Origin: Bacteroidales bacterium
Lineage (GTDB): Bacteria; Bacteroidota; Bacteroidia; Bacteroidales; UBA1402
Length of the DNA stretch: 51,022 nucleotides
Reading direction: 5' to 3'
Assembly (NCBI GenBank): GCA_028709215.1
Contig: JAQVXI010000008.1
Location: forward strand, 1-51,022
The notes under the pieces were generated by a model that ran no database searches, had not been told where the DNA came from, and was given only the letters and a program-made list of their open reading frames with translations. Below are positions 43,865 through 51,022 of the stretch, piece after piece (position 1 is the first letter of the stretch; the number at the start of each line of letters is the position of its first letter). Both the position numbers and the translations under genes were made by a program.

Positions 43865-44385
43865 ATTCAAAGCGCTCGCTGTTTTTAATTGGTTTTATGG
43901 GCTCCGGCAAGACGACCTATGGTCGTCTGCTGGCTAATGCCCTGGATATGCCCTTTGTGGATCTGGATGAAGCCTTGGAACAAGAGCATGGTATGAAGGT
44001 GGTGGAATTGTTTGAAGCCTGGGGAGAGACTCGATTCCGAAGGGAAGAGCGGCTGATGCTTCGCAGTGTTGCGGGAAATGCTCCGTTGGTTGTGGCTACG
44101 GGTGGCGGCACTGCCTGTTTTTTTGACAACATGGATTTTATGAATGAGGTGGGAGAGACGCTATACATGCGTACTTCGGTACGTGAATTGAAATCCCGCC
44201 TGCTTTTTTCGAAAGAAGATCGTCCGCTTTTGCGTGGCAAAACGGACGCCGAACTCAAGCAGTACATTGCAGAAACGCTTGAGAAACGGGAAGTCTACTA
44301 TTTAAAAGCACAATACATTCTCGATACGGACAACCTCAATGCACACAACCTAATGGACAGTTACGAAGCGATTCGTGCAGTTTAA
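43861..44385 (+). CDS. aroK: Shikimate kinase
   Basis: Phosphorylates shikimate in aromatic amino acid synthesis. The 174-residue P-loop kinase has Walker A GFMGSGKTTYGRLLA (residues 11-25), the shikimate-binding DLDEALEQEHGMKVVELFE block (Asp34, Asp36), FRREE, and the ATGGGTACF turn. The LID region is LLFSKEDRPLLRG. Translation is coupled to the CoA-transferase by a 4-base overlap, although the two are not in a shared pathway. A hairpin terminator lies 45 bases downstream. Confidence 0.96.
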   Translation: MNSKRSLFLIGFMGSGKTTYGRLLANALDMPFVDLDEALEQEHGMKVVELFEAWGETRFRREERLMLRSVAGNAPLVVATGGGTACFFDNMDFMNEVGETLYMRTSVRELKSRLLFSKEDRPLLRGKTDAELKQYIAETLEKREVYYLKAQYILDTDNLNAHNLMDSYEAIRAV

Positions 44386-44429
44386 GGGGGGGTATTTGTT
44401 CATTTAATTGTCTGAATTTGTGTAAAAAG

Positions 44430-44455
44430 AAGGGGGGTATTTGTATACCTCCCTT
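44430..44455. terminator. Bidirectional hairpin terminator between aroK and lipoprotein gene
   Basis: AAGGGGGGTAT (44430-44440), loop TTGT, ATACCTCCCTT (44445-44455): an 11-bp stem with one G-T wobble. Read on the minus strand it is followed by a T-rich tract (CTTTTTAC), fitting intrinsic termination of the leftward lipoprotein transcript. For aroK the tail is only weakly T-rich. Confidence 0.65.
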
Positions 44456-44495
44456 AAATAATGCCTTTCTGACAAGGTTCAAGCCTTTAAATGTC

Positions 44496-44873
44496 TTACT
44501 TTTCGGATATTTCCTTGTTGAAGGCTTCTATGCTTGCGTCCAGTGCTTTTTTCAATTGATCCGTTTCGGCTTTTAGCGCTTCTTTTTTATCCTCGGCTGC
44601 ATGGTTGTATTCTTCGAGTTTGTTGTTGAGCTCTTTTTGCTTTTTTTCAATGTCTTCCAGCTTATCCTTATAGGTCGCTTTTACGTCGTCGCTGAGTTTT
44701 TCGTATGCTTGTTTTGCGCTGTCAAATGAATCTGAGGCAAAATCTTTGGATACGTCAACAAGGTCTTGAACTTCTTGTTTTACATCTTCTACTGTGGTTT
44801 CTTTTTTAGTTTGTCCACAGGCGGCCAGTCCGATTAGGGCTGCTGCAAGAAACATTTTCATGGGAGTTTTCAT
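44496..44873 (-). CDS. Small coiled-coil lipoprotein, unknown function
   Basis: A 125-residue protein with a lipoprotein signal: MKTPMKMFLAAALIGLAACGQ, cysteine after LAA. The rest is almost wholly helical and highly charged (Lys/Glu/Asp rich, with heptad-like spacing in KLEDIEKKQKELNNKLEEYN), so probably a coiled coil in the periplasm or at the outer membrane. No known domain is recognised. A start four codons further in (MKMFLAAA) is also possible. It ends before a clear hairpin terminator. It follows the DUF4256 gene by 59 bases on the same strand. Confidence 0.8.
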   Translation of the reverse strand: MKTPMKMFLAAALIGLAACGQTKKETTVEDVKQEVQDLVDVSKDFASDSFDSAKQAYEKLSDDVKATYKDKLEDIEKKQKELNNKLEEYNHAAEDKKEALKAETDQLKKALDASIEAFNKEISEK

Positions 44874-44932
44874 CGTACATGGATTAAATTTGCGCCTACT
44901 CGTAAGGATTTTCGGCATCGTCCTTTTTTTCG

Positions 44933-45481
44933 TTAAACAAGTATTTTACCACGAAAGCCCCTGGATGCGTAATAAGATTCTGCTCCATTGTGGTATGTAA
45001 ACGTTCTTCCGTAGCGGAAATCACCAAACAGGGCACCACCGAGCGATCGGATTTCCGGAGGAGTCAACAACCAACTGGACGTTTTTGTGTCGACGGGAAG
45101 GATGCGTTGAAGTGTGGAATATTCTTGCTCCGTTAAGAGTGCTATACCCATCTCCTGAGCCATTTGTATGGCGCTGTTGAGTGGTTTGTTGTTCTTGCGG
45201 GAGGCGAGGGCATCTGAATCATAACACACGCTTCTACGGCCTTTGGGGCTTTCGATGGAGCAATCCATAAAAAGGTAGCATCCGGTCAATTTATCGTATG
45301 CGATCACATCCGGTTCACCACCGGTCTCCTCCATAGCCATCAGCGATTGGATTTTTTCGGGTTGCGCAAGGAGTTTGCTTTGAATCGCTGTCCATACCAA
45401 GCCTTTGTGTCGTTGGGGATGCGCTGCAAAGCGCATTTCCGATCGGGCTAATTGACTGTTGTATAGATCTCGTGTCATCAT
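44933..45481 (-). CDS. DUF4256 family protein
   Basis: A 182-residue soluble protein strongly resembling DUF4256. Recognised blocks include MEETGGEPDVIAYDKLTG, MDCSIESPKGRRSVCYD, MAQEMGIALLTEQEY, KTSSWLLTPPEIRSLGGALF, and FTYHNGAESYYASRGFRG. These conserved lines run through the whole length. Function is unknown, and no catalytic site is established. It begins with two consecutive Met codons, either of which may be used. The gene follows an unknown membrane protein by 10 bases, so the two are probably co-transcribed. Confidence 0.88.
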   Translation of the reverse strand: MMTRDLYNSQLARSEMRFAAHPQRHKGLVWTAIQSKLLAQPEKIQSLMAMEETGGEPDVIAYDKLTGCYLFMDCSIESPKGRRSVCYDSDALASRKNNKPLNSAIQMAQEMGIALLTEQEYSTLQRILPVDTKTSSWLLTPPEIRSLGGALFGDFRYGRTFTYHNGAESYYASRGFRGKILV

Positions 45482-45491
45482 GTCTATCGTT

Positions 45492-45923
45492 TTAGGGTTG
45501 ATACATGTCTGCTGTAATGACGACGTTGCTGACCAATGCGCCGTTTTTATCCAGATAGCGATAGGCTAGGGTTGCTTGGTTTTCTCGGTGTACGTTCAGA
45601 TCTTCCGATGTTTTGACGTTGTGTAAGATCATTTGTTGCAACTGAGGATTGAATGATTCCAGGGCGATGGAGTCTTTGACAATGTCTACTAAGGTGTAGT
45701 TGTATTGCAGGGTTTTGTTGGGCAGTGCAATCACACTGTCCAAACGCGTGTGTTCATCGATTTTCATTGGGCATTTCATGTTGATTTCCTTAGCGGATTG
45801 CAACAAGACCGCGTCAAAGGAGTCGTTTTTTTCGTTGTTTCGAAGAAGGAAAATGCCGGCAACGACGGCGACCAATAGGATGATGATCGTAGTGACCGTT
45901 TTGGTGGGTTCCGATTGCTTCAT
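45492..45923 (-). CDS. Unknown single-pass membrane protein
   Basis: A 143-residue protein I do not recognise. Residues 10-27 form one N-terminal membrane segment (TVTTIIILLVAVVAGIFLL), followed by a soluble domain of about 110 residues, predicted extracytoplasmic. That domain has two Cys-Pro-like features (MKCPMKIDEHTRLDSV) and alternating strands such as LQYNYTLVDI and ATLAYRYLDKNGALVSNVVI. It could be a small periplasmic domain, but no function is supported. It lies between the PL11 lyase (38 bases upstream) and DUF4256. Confidence 0.72.
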   Translation of the reverse strand: MKQSEPTKTVTTIIILLVAVVAGIFLLRNNEKNDSFDAVLLQSAKEINMKCPMKIDEHTRLDSVIALPNKTLQYNYTLVDIVKDSIALESFNPQLQQMILHNVKTSEDLNVHRENQATLAYRYLDKNGALVSNVVITADMYQP

Positions 45924-45961
45924 TTGTTATAAACAATTCAAAATCACATAAGTTCATTCGC

Positions 45962-47797
45962 TTATTCTCCCAAGTAGAAGGAGGGTACCGGAGCCTGGTC
46001 GTATCCCATCGAGCGATGTGCAACGTAATTGCGATACAGCGGATCCTGCATCAGGCATGCGCGACGATCTTTGGCGGGCAGGTTCGTTTGGTAGATGCGC
46101 AATTCACCGGGCAGACTGGTGATGATTTCTTCACGCCAATCTCCCGTGAGGTCTGCGATCATTAAAATACTTCCTTCCAGTGGATTCAACAGGGTTTTGC
46201 CTTTCCATTTTCCAATCATGGATTGCCAACGAGCTCCTTGTTCGTTCCCGGTGCGCGGGGCGGAACCTACGTATTCTCGTAACAAATCGGCATCCCACCA
46301 AACCCAGTTGCGACAGGGGGGGACGTCTTCGTTTTGACCGAGCTTGCGACCGTCAGCGCTAAGCAGATATTTGTCGGTGCTGCCACCTTTGCGGTCTTCC
46401 GAGGCAAAACACTCCAAACCGGCTTGTTCCGGATCAAAATCGGCAATCATACCATCACCCACGTGGTAGGTGTTGTGACCGATGTTCCAAATGGGAGAGC
46501 CGTCTTTGGGGTCAATCATGGCTACACCTCTGCCATTTGTGTGGTACGGCTCCAAAACCAGAAACATCTCCATGCCCGGACGGTTTGGGTCGATGTCGCT
46601 GATGTAAATCTTGTCCGGATGTCCCAGCCCCACGGACCATAGTAGGGTGCCGTCGTCATCCAGTGTACACGATCCGAGCACGATTTCGTCTCGACCATCC
46701 CCATCCACATCGGTGCATATCATGTTGTGCGCCCCTTGGCTACGCACGACCGGATTCTCTTCGTCACCGTCCCAGCTCCAGGCCTTTTCCAATTTGTTTC
46801 CGTTCAAACTCCATGCTTCTACGGTCATGAGTTTGTAGGTTCCTCTTGCTGTCAGAATGTAGGGGGTTTTTCCGTCCAAAAAGGCCATTCCCATCTGGTT
46901 GCGACTTTGTCGATTTAAATCTCCGTAGCGATCGTTTCGTTCCGGCCAGGCTACGCGATCCAATTCTTTGCCGGTCATACCATCCAGGATGGAGAGATAT
47001 TCTGCTCCGGAATCAACACGACCTTTGGCATTGCGTACAATCCGTTCGTCTGCCGTTTTTACGGCAACCTCTGCTTTACCATCTCCGTTGAAGTCGTAAC
47101 AGACAAAGGGGGAATACCACACGCCAGGCTCAATGCCTTGGCCCAAATCCTTAGACCAAAGATAGGTTCCATCGCTTAAGTAGGCTTCTATTGTGTACGT
47201 CAACCCAGTCGTATTGCCGGGCATTCCGGGGTCAACGTTTGAGCTGGGTGTTCGAACAATGTAGTCGTACACTCCGTCTCCGTTTAAATCGGCGACAGCC
47301 AGTTTACCAACCCTACTTCCTTCCTTGAGCGGTATGGATCGGTAGTTGTTGGTATTCATTTTTTCGAGATTTGCTTCGATCATCTCGGAAGCATTTCCTT
47401 GCTTGCGTCCCGTAACAGGAACCACATAGTAGCTTGCGTTTGCGAGTGGTTTCGTATCCATAAAATCAGTCGTGTTGCGGATCGGAGAGGAGGTGAGTCG
47501 TTTGCTCCGGTTGTTGGATCGTCGATAGACGTGGAAGCCTACCGTTGTATCGTCGGAGGTGAGCAAACGCCAGCTGAGATAGACCGAAGAACCGTCTTCT
47601 GCTTTCATGGCTTGTAAGCCTCTGTTGAGTGTTTCGTGAATGCGATCGTGCGCAAAACCGTCTATTTTGGGTTTGGCTGCGTGGCTGGGTTGCAGGATTT
47701 CGTAGTAATAATTGCGTTCACGGGGATCCTGAGCATACAGGGAGGTGGCAAATAAGCCAACCAATAGCCCCAAAAGGGTGATTCGATTTGTTTTCAT
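45962..47797 (-). CDS. Rhamnogalacturonan lyase (polysaccharide lyase family 11)
   Basis: A 611-residue secreted lyase of the YesW/PL11 type that cleaves rhamnogalacturonan I by beta-elimination. A signal peptide ends at ...FATSLYA (residues 1-22). The N-terminal module has NRGLQAM and VYLSWRLLTSDD, then a fibronectin-like part. The catalytic eight-bladed propeller carries repeated calcium-loop strings: DLNGDGVYDYI, DFNGDGKAEVA, DVDGDGRDEIV, and DLTGDWREEI. MKTNRITLLGL is chosen as start since it begins the signal peptide and follows a promoter. No SusCD genes flank it. It is the second pectin-active enzyme in the window. Confidence 0.9.
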   Translation of the reverse strand: MKTNRITLLGLLVGLFATSLYAQDPRERNYYYEILQPSHAAKPKIDGFAHDRIHETLNRGLQAMKAEDGSSVYLSWRLLTSDDTTVGFHVYRRSNNRSKRLTSSPIRNTTDFMDTKPLANASYYVVPVTGRKQGNASEMIEANLEKMNTNNYRSIPLKEGSRVGKLAVADLNGDGVYDYIVRTPSSNVDPGMPGNTTGLTYTIEAYLSDGTYLWSKDLGQGIEPGVWYSPFVCYDFNGDGKAEVAVKTADERIVRNAKGRVDSGAEYLSILDGMTGKELDRVAWPERNDRYGDLNRQSRNQMGMAFLDGKTPYILTARGTYKLMTVEAWSLNGNKLEKAWSWDGDEENPVVRSQGAHNMICTDVDGDGRDEIVLGSCTLDDDGTLLWSVGLGHPDKIYISDIDPNRPGMEMFLVLEPYHTNGRGVAMIDPKDGSPIWNIGHNTYHVGDGMIADFDPEQAGLECFASEDRKGGSTDKYLLSADGRKLGQNEDVPPCRNWVWWDADLLREYVGSAPRTGNEQGARWQSMIGKWKGKTLLNPLEGSILMIADLTGDWREEIITSLPGELRIYQTNLPAKDRRACLMQDPLYRNYVAHRSMGYDQAPVPSFYLGE

Positions 47798-47821
47798 CGT
47801 AGGATGTTTAGGTTGTAAACA

Positions 47822-47851
47822 CAAATATAGAAAACAACCTGTAACATTCAA
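47822..47851 (-). promoter_or_regulatory. Promoter of the PL11 lyase gene (TTG-N19-TATATTTG)
   Basis: On the minus strand TTG (47851-47849), overlapping the end of the upstream ATPase gene, is followed after 19 bases by TATATTTG (47829-47822). A full Bacteroidota promoter match, 24 bases before the ATG. Confidence 0.6.
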
Positions 47852-49350
47852 CAAAAACCCTTGTTAATATCGTTCAATCGATATTGCATGGCTTCTGCAA
47901 CATGGGTTTCGTTGACGTGTTCAGAATTTTCCAAATCGGCGATGGTACGGGCAACCCTCAGCACTTTTTCATAGGTACGGGCAGAAAAGAATTGGGTTTC
48001 CATGCGTGACTTCAAAAGCAACAAGGCTTTTTCCGTGGGTTTTATCCACTGCATCAAGGGCTTTCCATGGGCCTGAGCGTTGACCCTCCAGCGTTGTCGA
48101 TCGCGTATTTGAAGGATTTGTTCCCGCATTTCGAAGCTGGATTTTCCTGTTTTTTGTTGCTGCAGTTGTTCAAAAGTGAGTGCCGCTACGCCGAGTTGTA
48201 GATCGATGCGATCCAACAACGGTCCGGAGATGCGATTGTGATAGGTTTGTATTTGACCGGGTTTGCAGTGGCAGGTATGGTTGGGGACGCGATAATATCC
48301 ACAGGGACAGGGATTCATGGAGGCGACTAACATAAAACTGGCCGGATATTCAACTTTGTGCAAGGCACGGCTGATGTGCACTTTGCCTTCTTCAAGGGGT
48401 TGACGGAGCATCTCCAATACGTGTCGTTGGAATTCTGGGAGTTCATCCAGATAAAGTACGCCGTTGTGAGCCAAGGAAATTTCTCCCGGTTGAATGCGAC
48501 TGCCGCCACCCAAGAGCGCCAGCCCGCTGACGCTGTGATGCGGACTTCGAAAAGGACGTTCTTCGATCAGGGACTGTCCCGCTTTAAAAATGCCCGCTGC
48601 AGAATGAATACGGGTCGTTTCGATGGCCTCCTCTGTATTCATCTTAGGAAGAATGCCGGGTATGCGTTTGGCGATCATGGTTTTACCGGTTCCGGGTGCA
48701 CCACACATCAGCACGTTATGTCCACCCGCACAGGCGATGGTGATGGCTCGTTTGACCCATTCGTGCCCTTTTACCTCTGAGAAATCCGGAATTTCACCTT
48801 TGGCGGGTGCTTGGCTACACGCTTGAACGGGTTTGCATGAATCGGGTTGACGAAGAAAATCAACGACTTCTCGGATGTGATCAAATCCATAAACGTCCAA
48901 CCCCTCCACCGCAGCGGCCTCGTTGGCGTTGACCCGTGGAACCAGGATGCGTTTTTGGCCGGTTTCTTTGGCCATGAGCGCTGCCGAGAGTACACCGCGT
49001 TGACTTCTAAGGGTTCCGTCTAGCGACAATTCACCCATGAACAAAGTCTTTTCCAGTGATTCTACGGGAACGTATTGGTTGGCAGCAATGATGGCAACGG
49101 CCAAAGGCAAATCAAACTGTGTTCCTTCTTTTTTCAGATCTGCCGGAGCCATATTGATCACAATCTGTTTACGGGGAACATCCATACCGTTGGTCTGCAG
49201 GGCTGATTGTATTCGTTCATGACTTTCACGGACTGAATGATCCGGAAGCCCGACCAATGTAAATCGGAAGCCTCGTGAAATGCGCAATTCTATATGTACC
49301 GGGTAGGCATGGATGCCTAGGATTGCAGGAGCTAAAATATGTACCAACAT
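47848..49350 (-). CDS. YifB/ComM-family Mg-chelatase-like AAA+ ATPase
   Basis: A 500-residue protein of the YifB group. The N-terminal domain (1-170) resembles Lon-type S5 folds with RFTLVGLPDHSVRESHERI and VINMAPADLKKEGTQFDLPL. Then comes the MCM-like AAA+ ATPase with Walker A GAPGTGKTMIAKRI, the Walker B region YLDELPEF, and an arginine-rich sensor. A four-cysteine cluster, CPCGYY...CHCKPG, lies within NPCPCGYYRVPNHTC. ComM in other bacteria drives branch migration in natural transformation. The same role here is an inference. Length is normal. Confidence 0.92.
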   Translation of the reverse strand: MLVHILAPAILGIHAYPVHIELRISRGFRFTLVGLPDHSVRESHERIQSALQTNGMDVPRKQIVINMAPADLKKEGTQFDLPLAVAIIAANQYVPVESLEKTLFMGELSLDGTLRSQRGVLSAALMAKETGQKRILVPRVNANEAAAVEGLDVYGFDHIREVVDFLRQPDSCKPVQACSQAPAKGEIPDFSEVKGHEWVKRAITIACAGGHNVLMCGAPGTGKTMIAKRIPGILPKMNTEEAIETTRIHSAAGIFKAGQSLIEERPFRSPHHSVSGLALLGGGSRIQPGEISLAHNGVLYLDELPEFQRHVLEMLRQPLEEGKVHISRALHKVEYPASFMLVASMNPCPCGYYRVPNHTCHCKPGQIQTYHNRISGPLLDRIDLQLGVAALTFEQLQQQKTGKSSFEMREQILQIRDRQRWRVNAQAHGKPLMQWIKPTEKALLLLKSRMETQFFSARTYEKVLRVARTIADLENSEHVNETHVAEAMQYRLNDINKGFC

Positions 49351-49363
49351 CTTTTTTTGTTGG

Positions 49364-49393
49364 CAAAGTTAATGTAAAAAAATAAAAAACAAA
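49364..49393 (-). promoter_or_regulatory. Candidate promoter of the YifB/ComM-like gene
   Basis: On the minus strand TTTG (49393-49390), 18 bases, then TAACTTTG (49371-49364), 13 bases before the ATG. The -33 spacing is one base short of the usual range. Confidence 0.45.
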
Positions 49394-49396
49394 ATA

Positions 49397-50065
49397 TTAC
49401 CAAGATTCAATGCCGGACCGAATTCGGTCGGTAGCCGGATATTTGGATGCTTCACCTTCCAACACACTTAATAATTCACGTGTGATTGGATCGTATTCCT
49501 GATAAAAGAAATCTTGAATTAAAACCACGCTCGCAAGAGATGAAGGATGCTCGATGATAAATTCCTTTGCTTTGCGTTTGAGTGCCAAATCGATGGCGGC
49601 AAGTCGTATTTCGCTTTCTTCCTTTTCCGTTGCATATTTGCCGTCGAGAATTGCCTGACGTTCACGGTATAAGTTGTGAATTTGCTTTTTGAAGGCATTC
49701 AGATCGTTGTTGACGGTTCCACCGCTAATCAACAGTAAATCAACCATGGCAATGTCTCCGGATAGATGGATTTCGTCTCCTGCCGCAGCATACACTGTGG
49801 TCCAGCAATTGTGTTCCTGAAAGTAAATACTAATTGGGTTGATGCTTCGAGAGGCATTCAATTTGAATCGAAAGTGTCCGTTCTGGTTGGAATAGATGGT
49901 ATCGTAGGCTAGTATGTGTCCGGTTTGGTGGTATGAAATGTAAAGCGGGCTCTCTCCAAGGTGTTCAATCTCTCCGCTAATGATCACACGTTCATCCGTC
50001 TGTTGTTGACAGCCAGCCAGCAGCAGAGCGATGCATACGTAGACAGTGAGGAGCGCTTTATTCAT
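49397..50065 (-). CDS. DUF4369-like lipoprotein without thioredoxin domain
   Basis: A 222-residue lipoprotein with a signal MNKALLTVYVCIALLLAGCQQQ (Cys19 after LAG). Residues 25-115 resemble the DUF4369 domain found at the front of Bacteroidota TlpA-type thiol oxidoreductases: IISGEIEHLGESPLYISY, and AAAGDEIHLSGD. The helical stretch that follows (120-215) usually leads into a thioredoxin domain, but here the protein ends, and only 46 bases separate it from the next gene. So it is a short form, not a frame-shifted one. Function unknown. A TATTTTTG -7 element is at 50092-50085 on the minus strand. Confidence 0.75.
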   Translation of the reverse strand: MNKALLTVYVCIALLLAGCQQQTDERVIISGEIEHLGESPLYISYHQTGHILAYDTIYSNQNGHFRFKLNASRSINPISIYFQEHNCWTTVYAAAGDEIHLSGDIAMVDLLLISGGTVNNDLNAFKKQIHNLYRERQAILDGKYATEKEESEIRLAAIDLALKRKAKEFIIEHPSSLASVVLIQDFFYQEYDPITRELLSVLEGEASKYPATDRIRSGIESW

Positions 50066-50164
50066 AAAAAGTGTTAATATATGGCAAAAATACAAAAAAT
50101 AATCCAAGTATGAAACAAGCACCTGAATAAGATTTGTTTATAGAACGGTGGAAGACCGGATATG

Positions 50165-50185
50165 ATATGCGGACGTGACGCATAT
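50165..50185. promoter_or_regulatory. Inverted repeat in divergent lipoprotein/peroxiredoxin promoter region
   Basis: ATATGCG, 7 bases, CGCATAT: a perfect 7-bp inverted repeat centred about 110-130 bases from both gene starts. It has no T-run, so it is not a terminator. An operator for a dimeric regulator is possible. The rest of the 234-base intergenic region shows no clear -7 element for the peroxiredoxin gene. Confidence 0.35.
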
Positions 50186-50299
50186 TAACATGAATTAAGA
50201 GAATCGCTTGGTTTTAACCCATCAAAAATGAACTTTTAATGGGGCGGGTTGTTTTATGCACATACGTTCAATATTAACCACTTAATTTCAATAGAAACG

Positions 50300-51007
50300 A
50301 TGGAAACAAACGAAGTTACTTCTATGCCACGCATTGGCGATCAGGCACCCGCTTTTAAGGCAGTTACAACCCAAGGAGACATCAATTTCCCAGCGGATTA
50401 TGCTGGAAAATGGGCCATTCTTTTCAGTCATCCGGCCGACTTCACACCCGTATGTACCTCTGAGTTTATGACCTTTGCCTCCATGCAAAAAGATTTTGAA
50501 GCATTAAACTGCCAGTTGGTCGGATTGTCTGTGGATGGTTTATACAGCCACATCGCTTGGTTGCGTACGATCAAAGAAAAAATTGAATACAAAGGGATGA
50601 AAAATGTGGAAGTAACCTTCCCGTTGATCGAAGACATTACCATGGAGGTTGCCAACAAATATGGTATGTTGCAACCGGGAGAAAGCAATACCAAAGCTGT
50701 TCGTGCGGTCTTCTTCATTGATCCCAAAGGCGTAATCCGTACCATTATTTATTATCCACTGTCGCTGGGACGTAATTTTGACGAACTCAAGCGCGTGTTG
50801 ATGGGTCTTCAAACGGCAGATGCGTTTGGTGTAGCCCTTCCTGCCGACTGGCGTCCGGGTGACGATGTGATTGTACCTACAGCCGGATCTTGTGGTGTTG
50901 CCAAAGAGCGAATGGAAAGCAAAGACGAAGGTGTTACTTGTTACGATTGGTTCTTCTGCACCAAGAAGCTTTCAAAAGACGCCGTCGAGAAGGCTTTGTA
51001 CAAATAA
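50300..51007 (+). CDS. Peroxiredoxin (AhpC/TSA family, Prx6-like with C-terminal cysteines)
   Basis: A 235-residue peroxidase that reduces hydrogen peroxide and organic peroxides. The peroxidatic Cys is in HPADFTPVCTSE (about residue 50). PxxxT/SxxC and the Prx6-type RAVFFIDPKGVIRTI and YPLSLGRNFDE blocks follow. The C-terminus has three more Cys in SCGVAKERMESKDEGVTCYDWFFCTKK (quoted for its SCGVAK and TCYDWFFC parts), the archaeal-type 2-Cys pattern, so a disulphide can form with a resolving Cys. I chose the ATG for METNEVTS; the longer frame has no family match. Confidence 0.94.
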   Translation: METNEVTSMPRIGDQAPAFKAVTTQGDINFPADYAGKWAILFSHPADFTPVCTSEFMTFASMQKDFEALNCQLVGLSVDGLYSHIAWLRTIKEKIEYKGMKNVEVTFPLIEDITMEVANKYGMLQPGESNTKAVRAVFFIDPKGVIRTIIYYPLSLGRNFDELKRVLMGLQTADAFGVALPADWRPGDDVIVPTAGSCGVAKERMESKDEGVTCYDWFFCTKKLSKDAVEKALYK

Positions 51008-51022
51008 GTCGTTGAATGGAAT

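Noticed and set aside
46454-46475. CACGTG-containing site in the PL11 gene as a second parS
   Set aside because: Only the central 8-10 bases match and the flanks break the palindrome. Similar partial sites at about 20128 and 49480 fail the same way.
48358-48780. 140-codon open frame antisense to the YifB/ComM-like gene
   Set aside because: It lies wholly within a well-recognised gene on the other strand, shows no family features, and has no promoter.
49351-49396. Frameshift joining the DUF4369-like lipoprotein to a lost thioredoxin domain
   Set aside because: Only 46 bases lie between it and the next gene, and they form a promoter-like AT-rich stretch, not coding remains.
1-51022. tRNA, rRNA, CRISPR arrays, insertion sequences, prophage or plasmid genes
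   Set aside because: I saw no tRNA-like cloverleaf, repeat-spacer array, transposase, integrase or phage structural gene. All gene-sized intervals are explained by chromosomal genes.

Overview
The window comes from a member of the phylum Bacteroidota, most likely order Bacteroidales. Three things point there. Many genes are preceded by the Bacteroidota -7 element (TAnnTTTG), in a few places with a -33 TTG about 19 bases upstream. Several gene orders are typical of the group: lepB-lepB2, ftsX-DUF3098-uppP-truB-queA-folK, and mnmG-apt-uvrC-dtd-mazG-deoC. A PorZ-like protein implies a type IX secretion system. Genus and species cannot be read from the sequence. Coding density is very high. I see no rRNA, tRNA, insertion sequence, prophage or CRISPR array.

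Layout. Bases 1-13.7 kb hold two signal peptidase I paralogs, an Xaa-Pro aminopeptidase, a WbqC-like protein, an M16 protease, a LOG protein, a PfkB sugar kinase, a DEAD-box helicase with a YgjP-like metalloprotein, a pectate lyase, a flippase and ruvB. From 13.8 to 21.4 kb a long co-directional run (spmAB-like, ybeY, mnmG, apt, uvrC, dtd, mazG-like, deoC) covers ribosome and tRNA maturation, nucleotide salvage and repair. A perfect 16-bp parS-like palindrome lies between mnmG and apt. From 21.4 to 29.1 kb are a polyprenyl synthase, polA, ychF and mutS.

Bases 29,145-29,553 are the only gene-free stretch longer than 300 bases. It holds a cluster of sequences close to the DnaA box plus an AT-rich block, and the G/C bias of the + strand changes sign around it in sampled counts. 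I interpret it as the probable chromosomal origin of replication, with the parS-like site about 12 kb to its left. This is the main result of the window.

From 29.5 to 40.4 kb come a TrmH-type methyltransferase, nadA, rdgB, porZ, then a leftward set (folK, queA, truB, uppP, DUF3098, ftsX, miaB, a membrane LytTR regulator). From 40.6 to 51 kb are an alpha/beta-hydrolase-like protein, a membrane-anchored unknown, a succinate CoA-transferase, shikimate kinase, small lipoproteins and unknowns, a family PL11 rhamnogalacturonan lyase, a YifB/ComM-type ATPase, a DUF4369-like lipoprotein and a peroxiredoxin. The two pectin-active enzymes suggest plant-polysaccharide use, and the CoA-transferase suggests a fermentative succinate/acetate/propionate metabolism. 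Both are inferences.
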